Source of the DNA: Aphrophora alni
Taxonomy: Eukaryota > Arthropoda > Insecta > Hemiptera > Aphrophoridae
Reading direction: 5' to 3'
Assembly: GCA_963513935.1 (NCBI GenBank)
Contig: OY740773.1
Location: 104,083,291-104,147,290 of the forward strand
DNA: 64,000 bases
Shown: piece after piece, positions 1 to 13,800 of the stretch
Position numbering within the stretch: position 1 is the first letter of the stretch
Layout of the letters: every line of letters starts with the position of its first letter
Made by a program: the position numbers and the translations under genes
The notes under the pieces: model-generated
Seen by the model: the letters and a program-made list of their open reading frames with translations, nothing else
Told to the model about the DNA's origin: nothing
Databases searched by the model: none

Positions 1-450
1 TTACATTTAAAACATTTTTTACTTCTAAAAATTACTTTCCTAATATAATACATATCTGACGTATAAAAAAGACAAACACCTTCATACATGGCAATCCCAT
101 GAATTCTTCTATGGGATAAAAGATGCCTTGCTATAAGTAGCTTAACATTTTATTTTTAAATGCCCTTTTCTCTGCTATTGCTTAAGTTTATATGGAAGAT
201 AGTCGAGTAAGATGGCCCCAGAAACTGCTGGTGACTTTGAAGTTTGAGAAAGCCTATGTTTTTGGTATGGTTAAATTGTGTGTTTTTCTTGTATATAGAG
301 AGAAAGTACAATTAAAGATGTGAACGTTAGAATACAGAAGGCCAGAAAAGCTTTATAAAATCCGAAGCTCAAGATTCTATTCGTACAGGGCATAGTACAT
401 TTAAAAGGACATCACAAAGAGAATTTGGCTTAACATTTAGGTATTAATTA

Positions 451-585
451 CGTGGCAGAGAGGAAACCCCTCATTACTTAATAGTAGACTGTGAGGCCAT
501 AACTATTAAAAGAGCAAGAACTTTGAGAAGATACCAACTAGAAGTAGAAGAGTTACCGTCTTTGAATCCTCTTCCAATCCTATAA
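451..585 (+). mobile_element. LINE relic, C-terminal cysteine/RNase-H-distal segment
   Basis: Reads REETPHYLIVDCEA then KRARTLR and ELPSLNPLPIL before a stop, resembling the post-RNase-H zinc-knuckle tail of Jockey/R1-type LINE ORF2. Flanks are decayed. Confidence 0.45.
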
Positions 586-929
586 ATTTATAGTAGCTAT
601 AGGACTAGAAAGGATGCTGTAATCTGACAAAAAGATTCTGAGAATCTCAAGAATAAAGAAAGGAAAGTACAATACATCTCTTTAATGGTCGCAGTACATC
701 AGTAAAACCCCTAAGACACACACACACACACATGAGTCTATTCAACCAATAATACCTTCAATACAAATGAAAATCCTATACTTTTATATAGAAGCGTTGC
801 TTGGACAACAATTAAAACCATCTTCAAAACCTTGCATGTTCATGAAGAATTCTATTGATGATCTAGCCAGTCCAGATTAAAAACAAGGAAATATCTAGAA
901 GAGTAAAACAACGGCTGATTTATATTGAA

Positions 930-1170
930 ATATGCAAACGTAAATGGGGGTGGTTTGGAAATATCTTAAGAAGACCTGATAACGATATAACAAGAATGGT
1001 TCTGTAGTGGAACCCGCAAGGGAGCCATGCCAAAGGGTGTCCCAGAACTATACAGACATACAAGTTGAGGGCACATGGATAAATCATGGGGAGATGAAAC
1101 AGAATGTGCTAAAATAGGATCAGTTAGAGATATTTAGCTGAGGGCCTATGTTCCGAAATGGAATGATGGG
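930..1170 (+). mobile_element. LINE ORF2 C-terminal relic
   Basis: RKWGWFGNILRRPDNDITR followed by a stop and WNPQGS matches the common LINE tail (W.WIGH.LRR...WNPQG). At least three in-frame stops, so a dead fragment. The remaining 1-1650 is otherwise AT-rich with a (CA)8 run at 716-731. Confidence 0.65.
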
Positions 1171-1653
1171 ATTGATTAATTTGATATTATATGACAGTAA
1201 ATCAAACCAAATTGAATTTAGGATTAGATTCTCATGTTGAATGTATAGAATTCCCACTAAACTATAGCTAGATACAGAGTAACATATCAATGATATATAT
1301 CATACATATATGTTTTGTGTATAAATTATGAAAATATATTAACATAAAATTACAAATCAATCAAATTAAAGACTCCTACATCGTTGATGCTAAAGAATAA
1401 TTAACAAATATATAACTGTGGTAAGTGGTCCTTAGTATTAACTAGTAGTACACAAATAGAAGAACACAATGAAACACTAAAGTTCTAAAATATTTCGTAA
1501 ATACTGTTCACTTTCTCAATCAGTAGACAGAATAAAAAGAATAAATTGTTGTAGTTTGGTTGCAGAGGGGATATGTGTTGATACAAAATCTAAACATAAT
1601 AGGCTATCTGTTTTATTAAACTCTAACCTAAAATGTATAACTGTAATATTTAC

Positions 1654-1885
1654 CTCTGTGTACAAGTTGTTTCCTCCCATTTGGTGGCACCTGCAGTGGC
1701 GTACATCAGAGCTCCTGCATGTGCTATCATTACACCATTATCTATACAAAACCTTTCATCTGTTGCATAAAGTTTGGCACCACGTTCTTTACACATGACT
1801 CCCATCATATCTTGTAATCGTTCGTTGCATCCGACCCCTCCAACTAGTAGAACTTCATGGGAGCCGCAATGTGCCATTGCACGTT
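1654..1885 (-). CDS. OSGEP: OSGEP exon 5 (last exon inside the window)
   Basis: Codes [20 protein letters not shown] through [12 protein letters not shown] to TCTQR, with the Asp of CIDNG being the third conserved metal/ATP-site residue. Donor GTAAAT shows that at least one more short exon follows, outside the window. Confidence 0.95.
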
Positions 1886-4800
1886 CTGTACATGAATTAA
1901 AATTATATCTCTTACAATTATATTTTCCTGATTATCTTCTAGAAGGTTATAATTTGAGTAATGTTAGACTACTGAGAAAACTTTTTTTTAAATTTCCCTC
2001 CTCATTATGCTAATGTGTTCAAAACAGTTTTAGATTGAGATCTTCCAAACTGTTGGATGGGTTGTGTCACAACTTCATGGACTGTCCTCCAAGTTTCCCA
2101 ACCTTGCCCCAAAGGTTTGCGATTTTTTCCTATGGGGGGGGGGGGGAATTTGGAAAGAAAAGTTTATTCTTACCCTACAGCAACAGATGATGAATTAATG
2201 AGGCTGATTGATGAGGAATTACTGTTAATACCTCAGCAATTTTTCTAAAGAGCTTATGACTCTTTCTTGTTTCGTTGCTATCAGTGGATAGTTATTGAAG
2301 GACATCAATTCAAATAAAGGTCAAATTTGGATCATTAATAATTTATTACTGTTATTTTCCTTTATTAAGTTTTACAAATTTTCATGTTATCTGCAAATCA
2401 ACAATTCTTATAGTTATTGCAAATCAAATCATTTTGGTACAAAAAAAACATTATTTTGTTATTCCGCCATTTTGTTTTGATTGACCATAAAAAATGAAAC
2501 TCGAGGGTACTTTTTTACATATCTACGTAACATAATTGTAAAGTGTCAAGTTTGTAGAGTTCCATATGTCCAGCTATTCAAAAATGCCAGCTCTTCTTGT
2601 GGAGTCTCGTATATTAAAAATAATGCTGGGCCTAATATGAAGCCTTGAGAACACCACAGGGGACAGTTTATTAGCATAACTTACGCCATCTTTAATAAAT
2701 ATGGTGTTTTGTTTCCTTGTATTTAAAAAAAAATTGGAAAAGGATGAAATATTGGTAGCATATTTATCAAACCTTTAGCAGTAAAACAAAAACTAAGACT
2801 TTATTTTCTACACTTTCAAAATGGAAGCCGTTTGGAATTTGTAATGTTGAATATCTCAAAAACCATTTACAGTAGATTTGGAACTTTCTGAGGCTCAGAC
2901 TGTTTGTTAAATATCAATTAAAAAAATGTAAGAAATATGCTGCCCAATACAGTAGAACCCCTCTTAACCGGTCTAGTCGGAACTGACACCCGGGCCAGTT
3001 GCCCGTTTACCCGGTTAATCCGAGATTCCCGTTAAACTTGTCACAAAGCTTTTTTACAGATTCCCCTCTGTCAAGTCTTTTTAACACATTTAACCGTGTT
3101 TCAAACGAAACCAACACACGCTTCCTTTTTCCCGTTTTCGTAACTCGCTCATTTTTATTTACTGTATATACTGTACGTAGATCATAACCAGTCAAAGACA
3201 AGAAGAAAACGGCTTTAGTGCCGCGGTGTTTTAACGCCGCCGACAATGGGATACCGCTATCGATAAAGTCGTTTGACTCGCCGCCGCTTTGGTGTTTCAA
3301 TTACAATTTATTTTCAAAAACTCTCATCGAAACGGTACATTACAAAATAGGCCGGTTATCCGAGGACTGGTTGATCCGAGGCCGGTTGAGAGAGGTTCTA
3401 CTGTATATGTCATCTTTGTTACATTCTATAAATAAATGTTAAGATTTTATTGTAAATTTATTAAACTTTCCTTTCACAATTAGGTCAACCCTTCTTTAAT
3501 CATAATCTATAAACAATTTTATTGATAAAAAAGTAACTTTTTTAAAAAATAATTGACTAGAACAACTGGAAATTTAAAATACCAGTGATTTATTGTTATT
3601 AGTGGATCTATTATATATTACATTTGACTTACTTTAAGGATCAACATGGTACATAAATGAAATGTCATTATTGTGTTTTAATAAAATGAGTTGTATGTTT
3701 GTTAAATAACTTTTATTTGTTACAATAAACAATTAAAAATGATTGTAACCAATGAGTGCCTCATTTGTTGATTTTAGTTTGGAAGTTGTTTAATTAAAAA
3801 ATTATAAATAAAATTTATCTCAACACCTAATTGTTTGAAATAATAATTTAATCACTTGCCATTAAGAATAGGGCAGATAAGATATGACTGAAATAAATGT
3901 CATAACAATACATATTAATACAATGCTTCTTTTATTCACAAGGTATAATATGTAACACATTTAATAATTATTTTTATATTCTATAATTAAAAAAAAACAA
4001 AACAAAAAATGTTTTATTTACTATATATTCTATATTTTCCGAGAGTTCTAACTTGAATTACATCCTCCTCTTTTATCTTTCCTATCAGGTATCCCTTGAT
4101 CAACTTTTGTTCTCTTCTGACTCTGACGCTTTAAAGTATTCGATGGCGAGGGGTCTTTACTTATAAAGTGTTGATAACTAAGTTAAGTGTTTTACTGTTA
4201 AATAATATAAATACTGAGCTTGACTTGTGAGATAATATATTTTTAAAAAACTCGAACACAAGATCTCACAAAAATTAATTAATTTTTGTGAGATCTTGTA
4301 TTTGAGTTTGTTTCTCTTAAACAATAAGAAAAAATATATCTATATATCTACTAGGATGTATTCTGTGGTGTTTTCTTTACCACTGTTTGCCCTTTCAATC
4401 TCGGGTGCAACATATTTTAGGGTTGCGCGAAATTGTTGGTTTCTTTTTGTTGTATTCTGCCCTGGTAGCCTACTATTACCCTATCTATTATCAGCTTTGT
4501 CAAAGGTTAACATCTTCCTTACCTTGTGATGGCTTACTTGGTTGGGTCCTCCTCTTTTCCTGACTGGAGAGGGGAGGGGGGGGGAAATATGAGGCTACAT
4601 AATTTCTTTTTTTGCCAGTGGGGGGTCTCTGTGGTGATTTCTTTACCACAGTTTGTCCCTTTAATCCTGGGTGCAACATATTTTCGGCTTCAATGGCATT
4701 GCGGCTAGTCTCTGCCGCCACCCCCCTGAAAGTTGTCAATTGCCGGTAGTCGCTTCAGAGCGCATGCAGTTGAGGAGGACTGTGCAAGGAGACCGGACCA

Positions 4801-7800
4801 GAACGCAGCTAGAACTTCAATTTGTATAAGTAGCTAGTTTAAGTTTATTCTTTAAGAATTTTCCTCATGCACTCCACCCATAAAATGGCACACTAGGCCA
4901 AATTGGGACGGGACATTCGACAACAGGGTTTTTCGGTACGCATTAAAATTGTCATAATCGTGTCAATATGTGAAACATGCTTATTTTTGGCTTAGCCATT
5001 TTGGCCCAGCTAGCCATGTACAGAACATTATTTTCTTAAAGTCAATCCCTTCATTAAAATTATATAATAAGTAGTGTAGTTAATTGGCAAGTCATATACT
5101 TAGCCATATGACTTAGTATCCAATATAAATTGGTTCTAACTCTTTTGATCAACTTTCCCTCTAGCATGTGACTCTATGGACACAAATAATACGTATTGGT
5201 TGCCATCTCTCCAAAAATATTTGTTCTTGAATTATCGGTAAAAAAACAAAAATTGGCAATAGGCTGTTATAAAATATATAATTTCTTAAAATCGCATCTA
5301 CCGATTTCATTCAAACTTTAGTGAAATGTGAAAATTAATGACCCAAATCCATGTGGAAGTAAAAAATATATATATTAGGGTTCAGGAATAATTGATAAAA
5401 AACAATATTTACCTTAATCACCGTAATTAAAAGTTCAATTTTAATCAAATAAGACTAATGCTGAGGGCATGTTTGAAGCCCTCATTTAATAAATAAATAT
5501 TTTGTTCAAAACCGACGTCTATGGTTCATTTTCTCTTTTTTATTAACAACCACCATATGACATTTTTGGTGACAATAAGTTTATATTGGAGACAATTGGT
5601 TTCAGGTATGGGTGAGTAAGAGAGTTTATGCACTTTTTGCATCATTTATTTTTTATTTAAAAAACCTTATTTAAAAAACATGTATCGTAAAACAGGTGAT
5701 AATAGGCTTTCGAAAGTTGGCATACAATAGACATCGTCATTCCCTGATACTGATAGTCTATATTAAGAAGTAAATAAGTAAAACAAATTTAACTTACATT
5801 ACAAATACAAAATGACATAATGCACAACCTTACCTGTAGTTTCAACAAGCATTGCAAAAACTGTTTCTTGTAGGGAAAAACACAGATCTTCAGGCGTGTA
5901 CTCCCCACTTTCCAACAGTTTAGGAGCTCTTTCTTCAATGTATGACAATATCCCCGAGAAAGATACATCCATGCCTTTCACCACGTATGGCAACGAAAGA
6001 TACTTTTTACCTCTGTAAAATAACTCATTTTATTAGTGTATATAAATCAAAATATACATTAAAGTAATGTATACTTTCATACAAATTTAACTTGCACTAA
6101 ACTGATCAATTCCAATTGTTTCCCATAAGAGAACATGGGTTGTATTTAATATTGTCATTATGATGACAATTTATAAGATTTTTACACATTTATTTTGTAC
6201 TCATATCAGGACCATTAAGAAAACAACTATAAATAAAACACAGAGTTAGATACAGAAAGTGTAATACTCTTAAAACTACAGTTGACCACTATTTTCTACA
6301 CAATCACCATTTAAATTTAAGCATTTATCATAACGATGAACCAGTTTGGAAATCCCTTCTTCATAAAATTCTGCTGCTTAAGATTTTAGCCAGCCTGTTA
6401 CAGCATCTTGTAGTGCTGGGACTCAGTCCACTTCTTGAAGTGCATGAATGCGTATGTAAAAAACACTGTGAGCCAAATCCGGACTATTTGGCGGATGATT
6501 AAAAATGTCCCATTTGAATTGATGCAATAAATTTTTTGATCACCAAGAAGTGTGAGCGCGAACGTTCATCCAAAAACAAGAAACCAGCATTCTGCAAACC
6601 ACAGCGCTGGTTCTGGATGGCCCTTTTTAGTTTTTTGAAGTCTCACAATAAAACATTAGAATTATTGGTGACCATCTATGAATACCTTATACAAAACATT
6701 CAAAGAAATTTGTGGAAATTGTTCAATAAGTTCAAAGATTGTAAACTGCCAATTTTCACGGTTCTTTTCATCAATTTTTGAACGAGTTAATCACTAACTA
6801 CATATGGCCTACCACTATTTTCCTCATCGTGAATGTTTGTTCTCCCACTTATAAACAAACTAACACCCAGACACACCTATACCTTCACACACAGGATGTT
6901 TGCTGCTTATGTTGTGGAAGTCTTAATCTAAACAGTGAATGTTTGCTTACATTTAGTAGTTCACATGCACTGGGTGATTTTATTTAATAATTAAAGCAAG
7001 GGAACAATGACAATAAAAATTGGAGAAAAACGAGTGAAGTGAATAAAACTGAGTACGTGCTCTAAATTATTTTAAAACAAATACTCGATTTCAAGTGAAT
7101 AAAATATTTACTTGGCTAAGTACTGAAACAAATTTTCCAGACACCTGAGAGGTTGCTTATAATTTCTGTGAATAAAATTGAGTAACTGCTTTAAGTTGGA
7201 GTTAATATTCAGATATCTTTGATGTTGTTTTTCGCCTTTAAACAACATCACAGCTAAACAGAACTGTCATTCTATTCTCTCAAAAATATCCACTTACATG
7301 TATTCCATAATGAATCCATTTTTCTGCTGGAAAAAATGTTAGTGGATGGATGACTAATGTGGATATCAAAAGCAAGAGCAGGACGGTTGTTTTCTCGAAC
7401 CAGGAGAAAGAAATAAACAGCAAATTGATGTGAGTTTCTGTAAATAACATGATTATGTATCTTATTCTGTTTTTAAAACATTTATATTAACATTATAACC
7501 TTTAGTTCAGATACCATATACAAGTTAGAGCAGAGTGGATGACACTAATATGGATTCTGACGATGAACAGCAGGTATTTCTCGTAGAAACAATATCACCA
7601 ACCAGAGAGTGCAATAAATAATGGACATTTCTCTTACTATGACAGAATTAGAATATTGATATTCTAAATTAAAGTAATAGATATTCAGAATCAGTAAATT
7701 TAAAATATTTTCCTTTGACATGACTTTTTAAATTTTAAAGTCTATAAAATAATCCAGTTGAAGCTGATTTAAATAATAAGCTTATAACCATATAAACCAT

Positions 7801-10800
7801 TAATGGTATACAAGGACCATTCATAAAGTAAACCACTCAAATGCATTGCTAGAAGTAATGGGGATGTAGTACAGCAGCGTACCATGTGTCAGTATGCGCC
7901 CAGCTGTGCAAGCATGCTGCAGTTCATTTGCTCGTAACAACTTTTCAAAATGAACACTGCAATAGAAAAATCATATGAAATGCAAAGTGTGTGCTGTGAT
8001 AATGTGTCAGCAGCAGGCATTCATAGCGAACTGTGTGCTGTATACAACCAAACAATAATGAGTGGAAGATATTGTACATCAGTGGGTTCATTTGTAAAAG
8101 TGGGAGAAGAAAAATTCATGATGAGAAAAGGATTGAAAGGTTATCAGTGATTAGTGATGAACTCGTTTAAAAAATGGATGAAAAGGTGTGTGAAAATTGA
8201 AGATTCACAATCACTGAACTTTCCAAAGAATTCCTACAAATAATTTGTATGATGCAGTCAAATAAAAGTTAGGTTACCAGAAGTTCTGTGCTCAGGGGAT
8301 GCCGAAAAATATTTCTGAGAATCACAAAATACAACGAATGACTCTACTTTACTTAAATTTACTTTCTTTCACACTACAGCACAGATGTAGAAGAAATTTA
8401 TAACAGAATTGTGTGATGAGACTTGGGTGTCTTACATGAAATGATTATCAATTCTAATGTCTATTGTGACACTTTAAAAAAACTAAAAGGGCCATCCAAA
8501 ACAAATTCCATGGTTATTGACTTTGTTTCCTGTTTTTGCATGACAATGCTCGACAAACAAGATATCTGTTACATTAATTCAAATGGGACGTTTTTAATCA
8601 TTCGCCATATAACTTGGATTAGGCTTCCAGTGATTTTCATCTATTAACGCACTTAAAGAAGTAGTTAAGCCCCAGTACTTTGGTAATCATGAAAGACTTC
8701 AAGATGCTGTGACAGACTGGCTAAATTACCAAGCAGAAAACTTGTATGAAGAAAAGTTTTCCAAACTGGTCCATCACCAGTGGTTAATTTCAGTGGGAAC
8801 GCAAGGGAACGGCGTTCCCTTACCTCCCAAGGGTGCCGGAACGCAAGGGAACGCAAGTAACTCTAAAACTAAAAATTTTTTTTTAATTGTAGGTAGGATC
8901 AATTTTAGGCTTTGCTAGCGAGCGGCTCGTAAGCAGATAATAAGTGCCCTAACAAGGGATTGTGAGCTGTGATGAGTCATTCTCGGAATCAGGAAGGGTA
9001 GTTAGTCATCTCGTCCGCGCCACACAATAACAAAACAATTCTCCTCTGCCTCCCCCCTCCATTCCTCCCGCGCCACCGCACACACATCACAGTGGCAGTG
9101 GCAACACTGATCACAGCATAGGTGACTTACTTGAGGCGTTTCAGTCACAAGTTGCATTGCATCCCATCATCACAGTTTTGTAATCAGTTCGTTGAATCGC
9201 AGTTCGTTGTTCGTGTTTGTTTATGCTTACTAGTGCTAGTGCAGCTACAAAAGTTTACTACTCGAGTTATAGTTATGACTACCAGAAAAATTGTTGATTT
9301 CTTTAAACCTAACCCTAAAAAACAAAAAGTTACTGTGAATAATGAGAACTGCAGTTCGGAAGCATCGACTACGACTTCAATTTTGTTGATCAAGATACAA
9401 AAGAAGACGCAATCAGAACCAAGGAGGATGATTACCCTTCAACTTCCTCGTCGGGGTCGGACAAAGAAGTATCCAGGTTGGTGGGATTGGGATCTAGTTT
9501 AGACGAAGCTAAGATTAGTAATAAAGATAGTGATTATGTTAATGGAGGTGAACACCACTGTTTGTTGGTCTCTTGAACAAATTGTTGAATTTAAAGCAAA
9601 AAATCCATGGTTAATTGTGAACAAAGAACTAGGTTGTAATATTTGCAGAAGCGTGAGTACTCTAGGTGCTGAGAAAACGAAGATCCTAAAAATTAGTGAG
9701 GAGTGGGTTTTAGGAACTGTTACCGCTTATGGAAACAATAAAAAAGACCAACAATTCTCTCTTAGAAAAAAGATGTTTTTACACCGTGGGTCTCGAGCTC
9801 ACTCTTTAGCTGAAAAAATACTCAATGAAGCAAAGAAAGATACAATGAAAAAAGCTGTTGCTTCTATGCATCAGGAGGAGCAGATTGTTACTGAGCGCAT
9901 TTTCCGCACGGCTTATAAGCAGGCCAAACTAAATAGGCCATTTTTTGAGTTTGAAACAGAAATCGATCTTCAAATAATCAATGGTTTGGATATGGGCCGA
10001 ATACTCCATTCAAATGTTGCTTGCTCCAACATAGTTCATCATATTTCTGATGAAATGAAATCAGACTTAATAAATGGTCTAATCAAGTCAGACTCTAAAT
10101 TTTCACTGCTTTTGGATGAGGCTACTTCAGTTTCGAACAAAAATGCTTTGGTGGTTTATATCAGAACTGTTTTAAAAGGAATGAAAACCCCTATGACAAT
10201 TTTCTTAACACTTTTTGAGCTAAATAGCACAACATCAGCTGGTATTTTACAAGAACTTTTAAATCAGTTAAAAGCATTAGGTCTAAGCTTTGAATTCATG
10301 AAAGACCATATGATTGCTCTAACTTGTGACGGTGCATCAGTGCTACTAGGCAAAAAATCTGGCCTTGCTATGCAGCTTAATGAAACATTTCCTAACCTGT
10401 TCATTTGGCATTGTTTAAACCATCGTTTAGAGCTTGCCGTGCACGATTCGGTAGAAGAAGTAGCTGGAATCAATTATTTCAAGATATTCATGGATAAAAT
10501 TAGAAACATCTTTAGTTGCTCTCCGAAAAATAGCAGGGAGTTGGCAGAAGTTGCTAAAGGACTAGAGGAGCAGATTTTGAAAATCGGCCATGTTTTAGAT
10601 ACTCGTTGGGTAGCCTCCAGCTTAATGGCGGTGAAAGCAGTATGGACAGATTTTAAAGCTTTGTACAATCATTTTTTAGAAGCATCTGAAGACAAGCAAC
10701 GGGACTCGAAACAACGTTCGACTTACAAAGGACTTGTACATTGTCATCTACAACTTTTGTACACAACCTGGCGTTGATGTACGACGCTTTAGATGAGTTA

Positions 10801-13800
10801 GCGGATTTATCCTTACAGCTTCAGAAATCAAGCCTCAACTTAATCCAAGCTCACAGTGACGTAACAATGTTAATAAAAGTGTTTGAAAACCGAGTTGATA
10901 ACATGGGTAGACGTGCAGTGGCAGCTGAAATTGCTATAGACAATATGAAGTTTCAAGATGTTGAACTTTGTGAAAGAGCCAAGATTCCGATTATTCCAGA
11001 AAAACAGTTCTACCGGAGCCTTGCTAACAACTTGACTTCAAGGTTGCTATCATCTTCAAATGCGTCTGAAAACTACAACTCCATCATGAATGACATCAAA
11101 GTGATCCACCCCATGTATTGGCCAAAAGATTTATCTATCACCTACGGAGAATACGAGATTCAGCGAATCTGCGATAGATTCAAGATTAGCAGCTCTCGGG
11201 ATATAATTAGAGACTTCAGACACTTCAAGCAGGGACTGAAGCCTATGTTAAGCGGAGAGAAACCTACTATTCTTGGGCAGCCGCCGTCGTTTAAGAAACT
11301 GATTTCCATCATAAATAGTATTGCAGTGTCTAGTGCTGAATGTGAACGTGGGTTTTCTGCCATAAATTTAATTATGTCTCCTCTAAGATCTTCACTCTAC
11401 ATCAGCACTGTTTGTGATTTATTGCGGATTAGGCTCCTGGGACCTCCTGTGGCTAGATACAATCCTGAGCGACACGTAAAGTCTTGGCTGGCGAAGGGAC
11501 ACCATTCTGCGCTTGACACCAAGTCAAAACAACGAAGGCAGAAAACGTACACTGAAGACAGCATTGCAATGTGGGAACTTTTTTTCTAAAACTCGTTCTC
11601 TTTTAATATCTTTTAGGTTTTTAGAACACTAAGTTTTCAAAAACATTACTTGTAGTTGTGTTGTGGAAAAAAAAAATGTCCCTTTTTTTAAAATTTTTAT
11701 TTATTTACAGTTAGTTTTGTATTGTTGTTTTTTGTAGTTTCCACTTTTAAAAATTAACAAACAACTAATTTTACCAACAGTCTAGGCATTGTCTTACAAT
11801 ATAAATATTATATTACAAAACCGTACACCTACTTAATAATCAGCAAATATAAAAACCTTAACTTTTTAAAATTTCATTAAATTTTAAAAATAAAACAGTT
11901 TTACTACTACTAGCAACAATTTAATGGTTTAATTTAATATTTAGTTTAGGCTATTAAACCTTTTTATTTTTCTGCCTGTTGTCATAAATCATTTCCTTTC
12001 TTTTTTAAAGGAGTGGGTTTATTTTGACGGTATAAAAATTGTTCTGCGCCGCAGCCTTAGGATAGGCGAAATGTTTTTGTAAAATATAAAAAAATTATAA
12101 TTCAAGCAGTGACATTAAAAATAGATTTTAAACATTTAGTCTTACTAGTTTTTTCAGAAAATTATCAAAAACATCTGTTTACGTATTGATATGTATTAAT
12201 GCTACTGTACTGTATACAAATAAAAATGTAAGGAAGGCTTTATTTGTTTTTATTTTACCATTCATTAAAAAAAAGTATATTGGTTGTTGTGGGCTTCAAA
12301 CAAAATGGTTGGTGCAAATCAAAACAAGTTTATAGGAAACTAAGGGGCTTTTGCCCCCTGCTCGCTTCGCTCGCCAACCCCCGCCACGTCCTCGATCGCT
12401 TAGCGATCTTCGGGGGCCCCCGTTCAACTTTATTTCTTCTCTATCATCAAGAAGAAAAAAAATTATTGAATTTTTATGTTACATTTTTATTGAAACTTTA
12501 AACATAATACAAACATAATTGTACATGAATCAATGTCGTGATATTCATTTTTATATACATCTTTTCTCCTCTACTTTCTACACTGTACGGATTTAATACC
12601 ATTAAAACGTCTTTGCCGTCTACAAAAGTTTTCCATTCTATGGAAGTGATATCGGTAGTCGGCGACAGATATTCGTAATTCTTGGTCTGAGCGTTCCTCA
12701 TTTTATTTTTAGCCAGTAAGTAGTACGGAACGGCACACGGCGCCTTAAACTTTTTATATAATAGAGAGATTTAGAGTAGGCAGTAGGCACCGAGATATTA
12801 ACGGGGGTGGGGGTGAGGGAATGTTTAACTAGGCCTTATTATAAAATAGAGAGGGTGGTTTATAAGAATAAATGAGCGTTCCCACACCTAAAATTTTAGA
12901 AATTAAGCACTGTCCATCACTATGATAAATTTAAATGATGGTTATGTACAAAAACAGTGGAAATGTGTAATTTTGATTTTGAGATGTATATAAAAATGTT
13001 TCGGTATCTAGGTCTTTACTTGATTTATAATAAGGAGATTACTTTGCAACAGCCTTTGTAGTTGAAAATAAATACAACAATTACATTTTCTATACTTATA
13101 ACACTTTAAGTCTCTTAGAGTTTGTTAATTATTTTAATATATGTCAATAAATTAAAAAACAATTTTTTTAAATGCTGTAAAATTCTACAACTTAAAATAC
13201 ATGTAATAGGCCTTACTAACTTTTTAGCTAGTTGTTCAATATTGTATCCAGGACTAGGGTCATTTGAAAGTCGAAGCACTCTAGCAAACCTATCTAAGCA
13301 ATTACCAACAGCAATATCAATAGTTTCACCAAATATTCTGTATCGTTTACGAGCGTAAGCAATAACCTGTGTGTTACCACCACTCACATATAAAACAGTT
13401 GGATTATCACTGTTAGTTATCACACGGCCCATTTCTATGTCTGATATGATTAGTGTTAAGAAAACATACATTAAATACAAATTTAAATAAAAACCGTGCA
13501 CATTTACATAATATGACAACTAGACAAACCGATAGGACACCTTACGTACAAACAAGTATGTACAAACTATTAATGTTATCCTCTTTCTACTGAAAGTAAC
13601 TGAGAGGCCAAGAAAGGAAAACAGCCCTACACAAAGAGGTAGTAGAAATTTTAATTCTAACGGAATAGTGGTGGAGGTGCTCAAAGAAGTAAAGAAAGTC
13701 ATAGGACAGAGTGGAGCGAGTCTGGCAATTAGGTTCCTAAAGAGTACAAGAGGTGTAGAGCCAGTCATTGTAACAGAAGAGATGAAGATAACACTGGAAA

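Larger units (their letters stand above)
8778..12912 (+). mobile_element. Complete hAT element (KIAA1586-like transposase)
   Basis: Ends CAGTGGTTAATTTC and, on the other strand, CAGTGCTTAATTTC, with a second shared block GTGGGAACGC just inside. Flanked by a perfect 8-bp duplication TCCATCAC, the hAT signature. Deleting the element and one duplication re-joins the interrupted mariner reading frame (KLVHH + YDK). Contents: a frameshifted transposase on the plus strand and a small ORF on the minus strand near the right end. Confidence 0.95.

Noticed and set aside
1..1653. Search for the last OSGEP exon
   Set aside because: No acceptor followed by YRTDEV-like codons was found on the minus strand, so the exon is probably outside the window.
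12498..12701. Viral or bacterial origin of the antisense ORF in the hAT element
   Set aside because: Nothing in the peptide supports a named viral or bacterial family; kept only as an unrecognised ORF.
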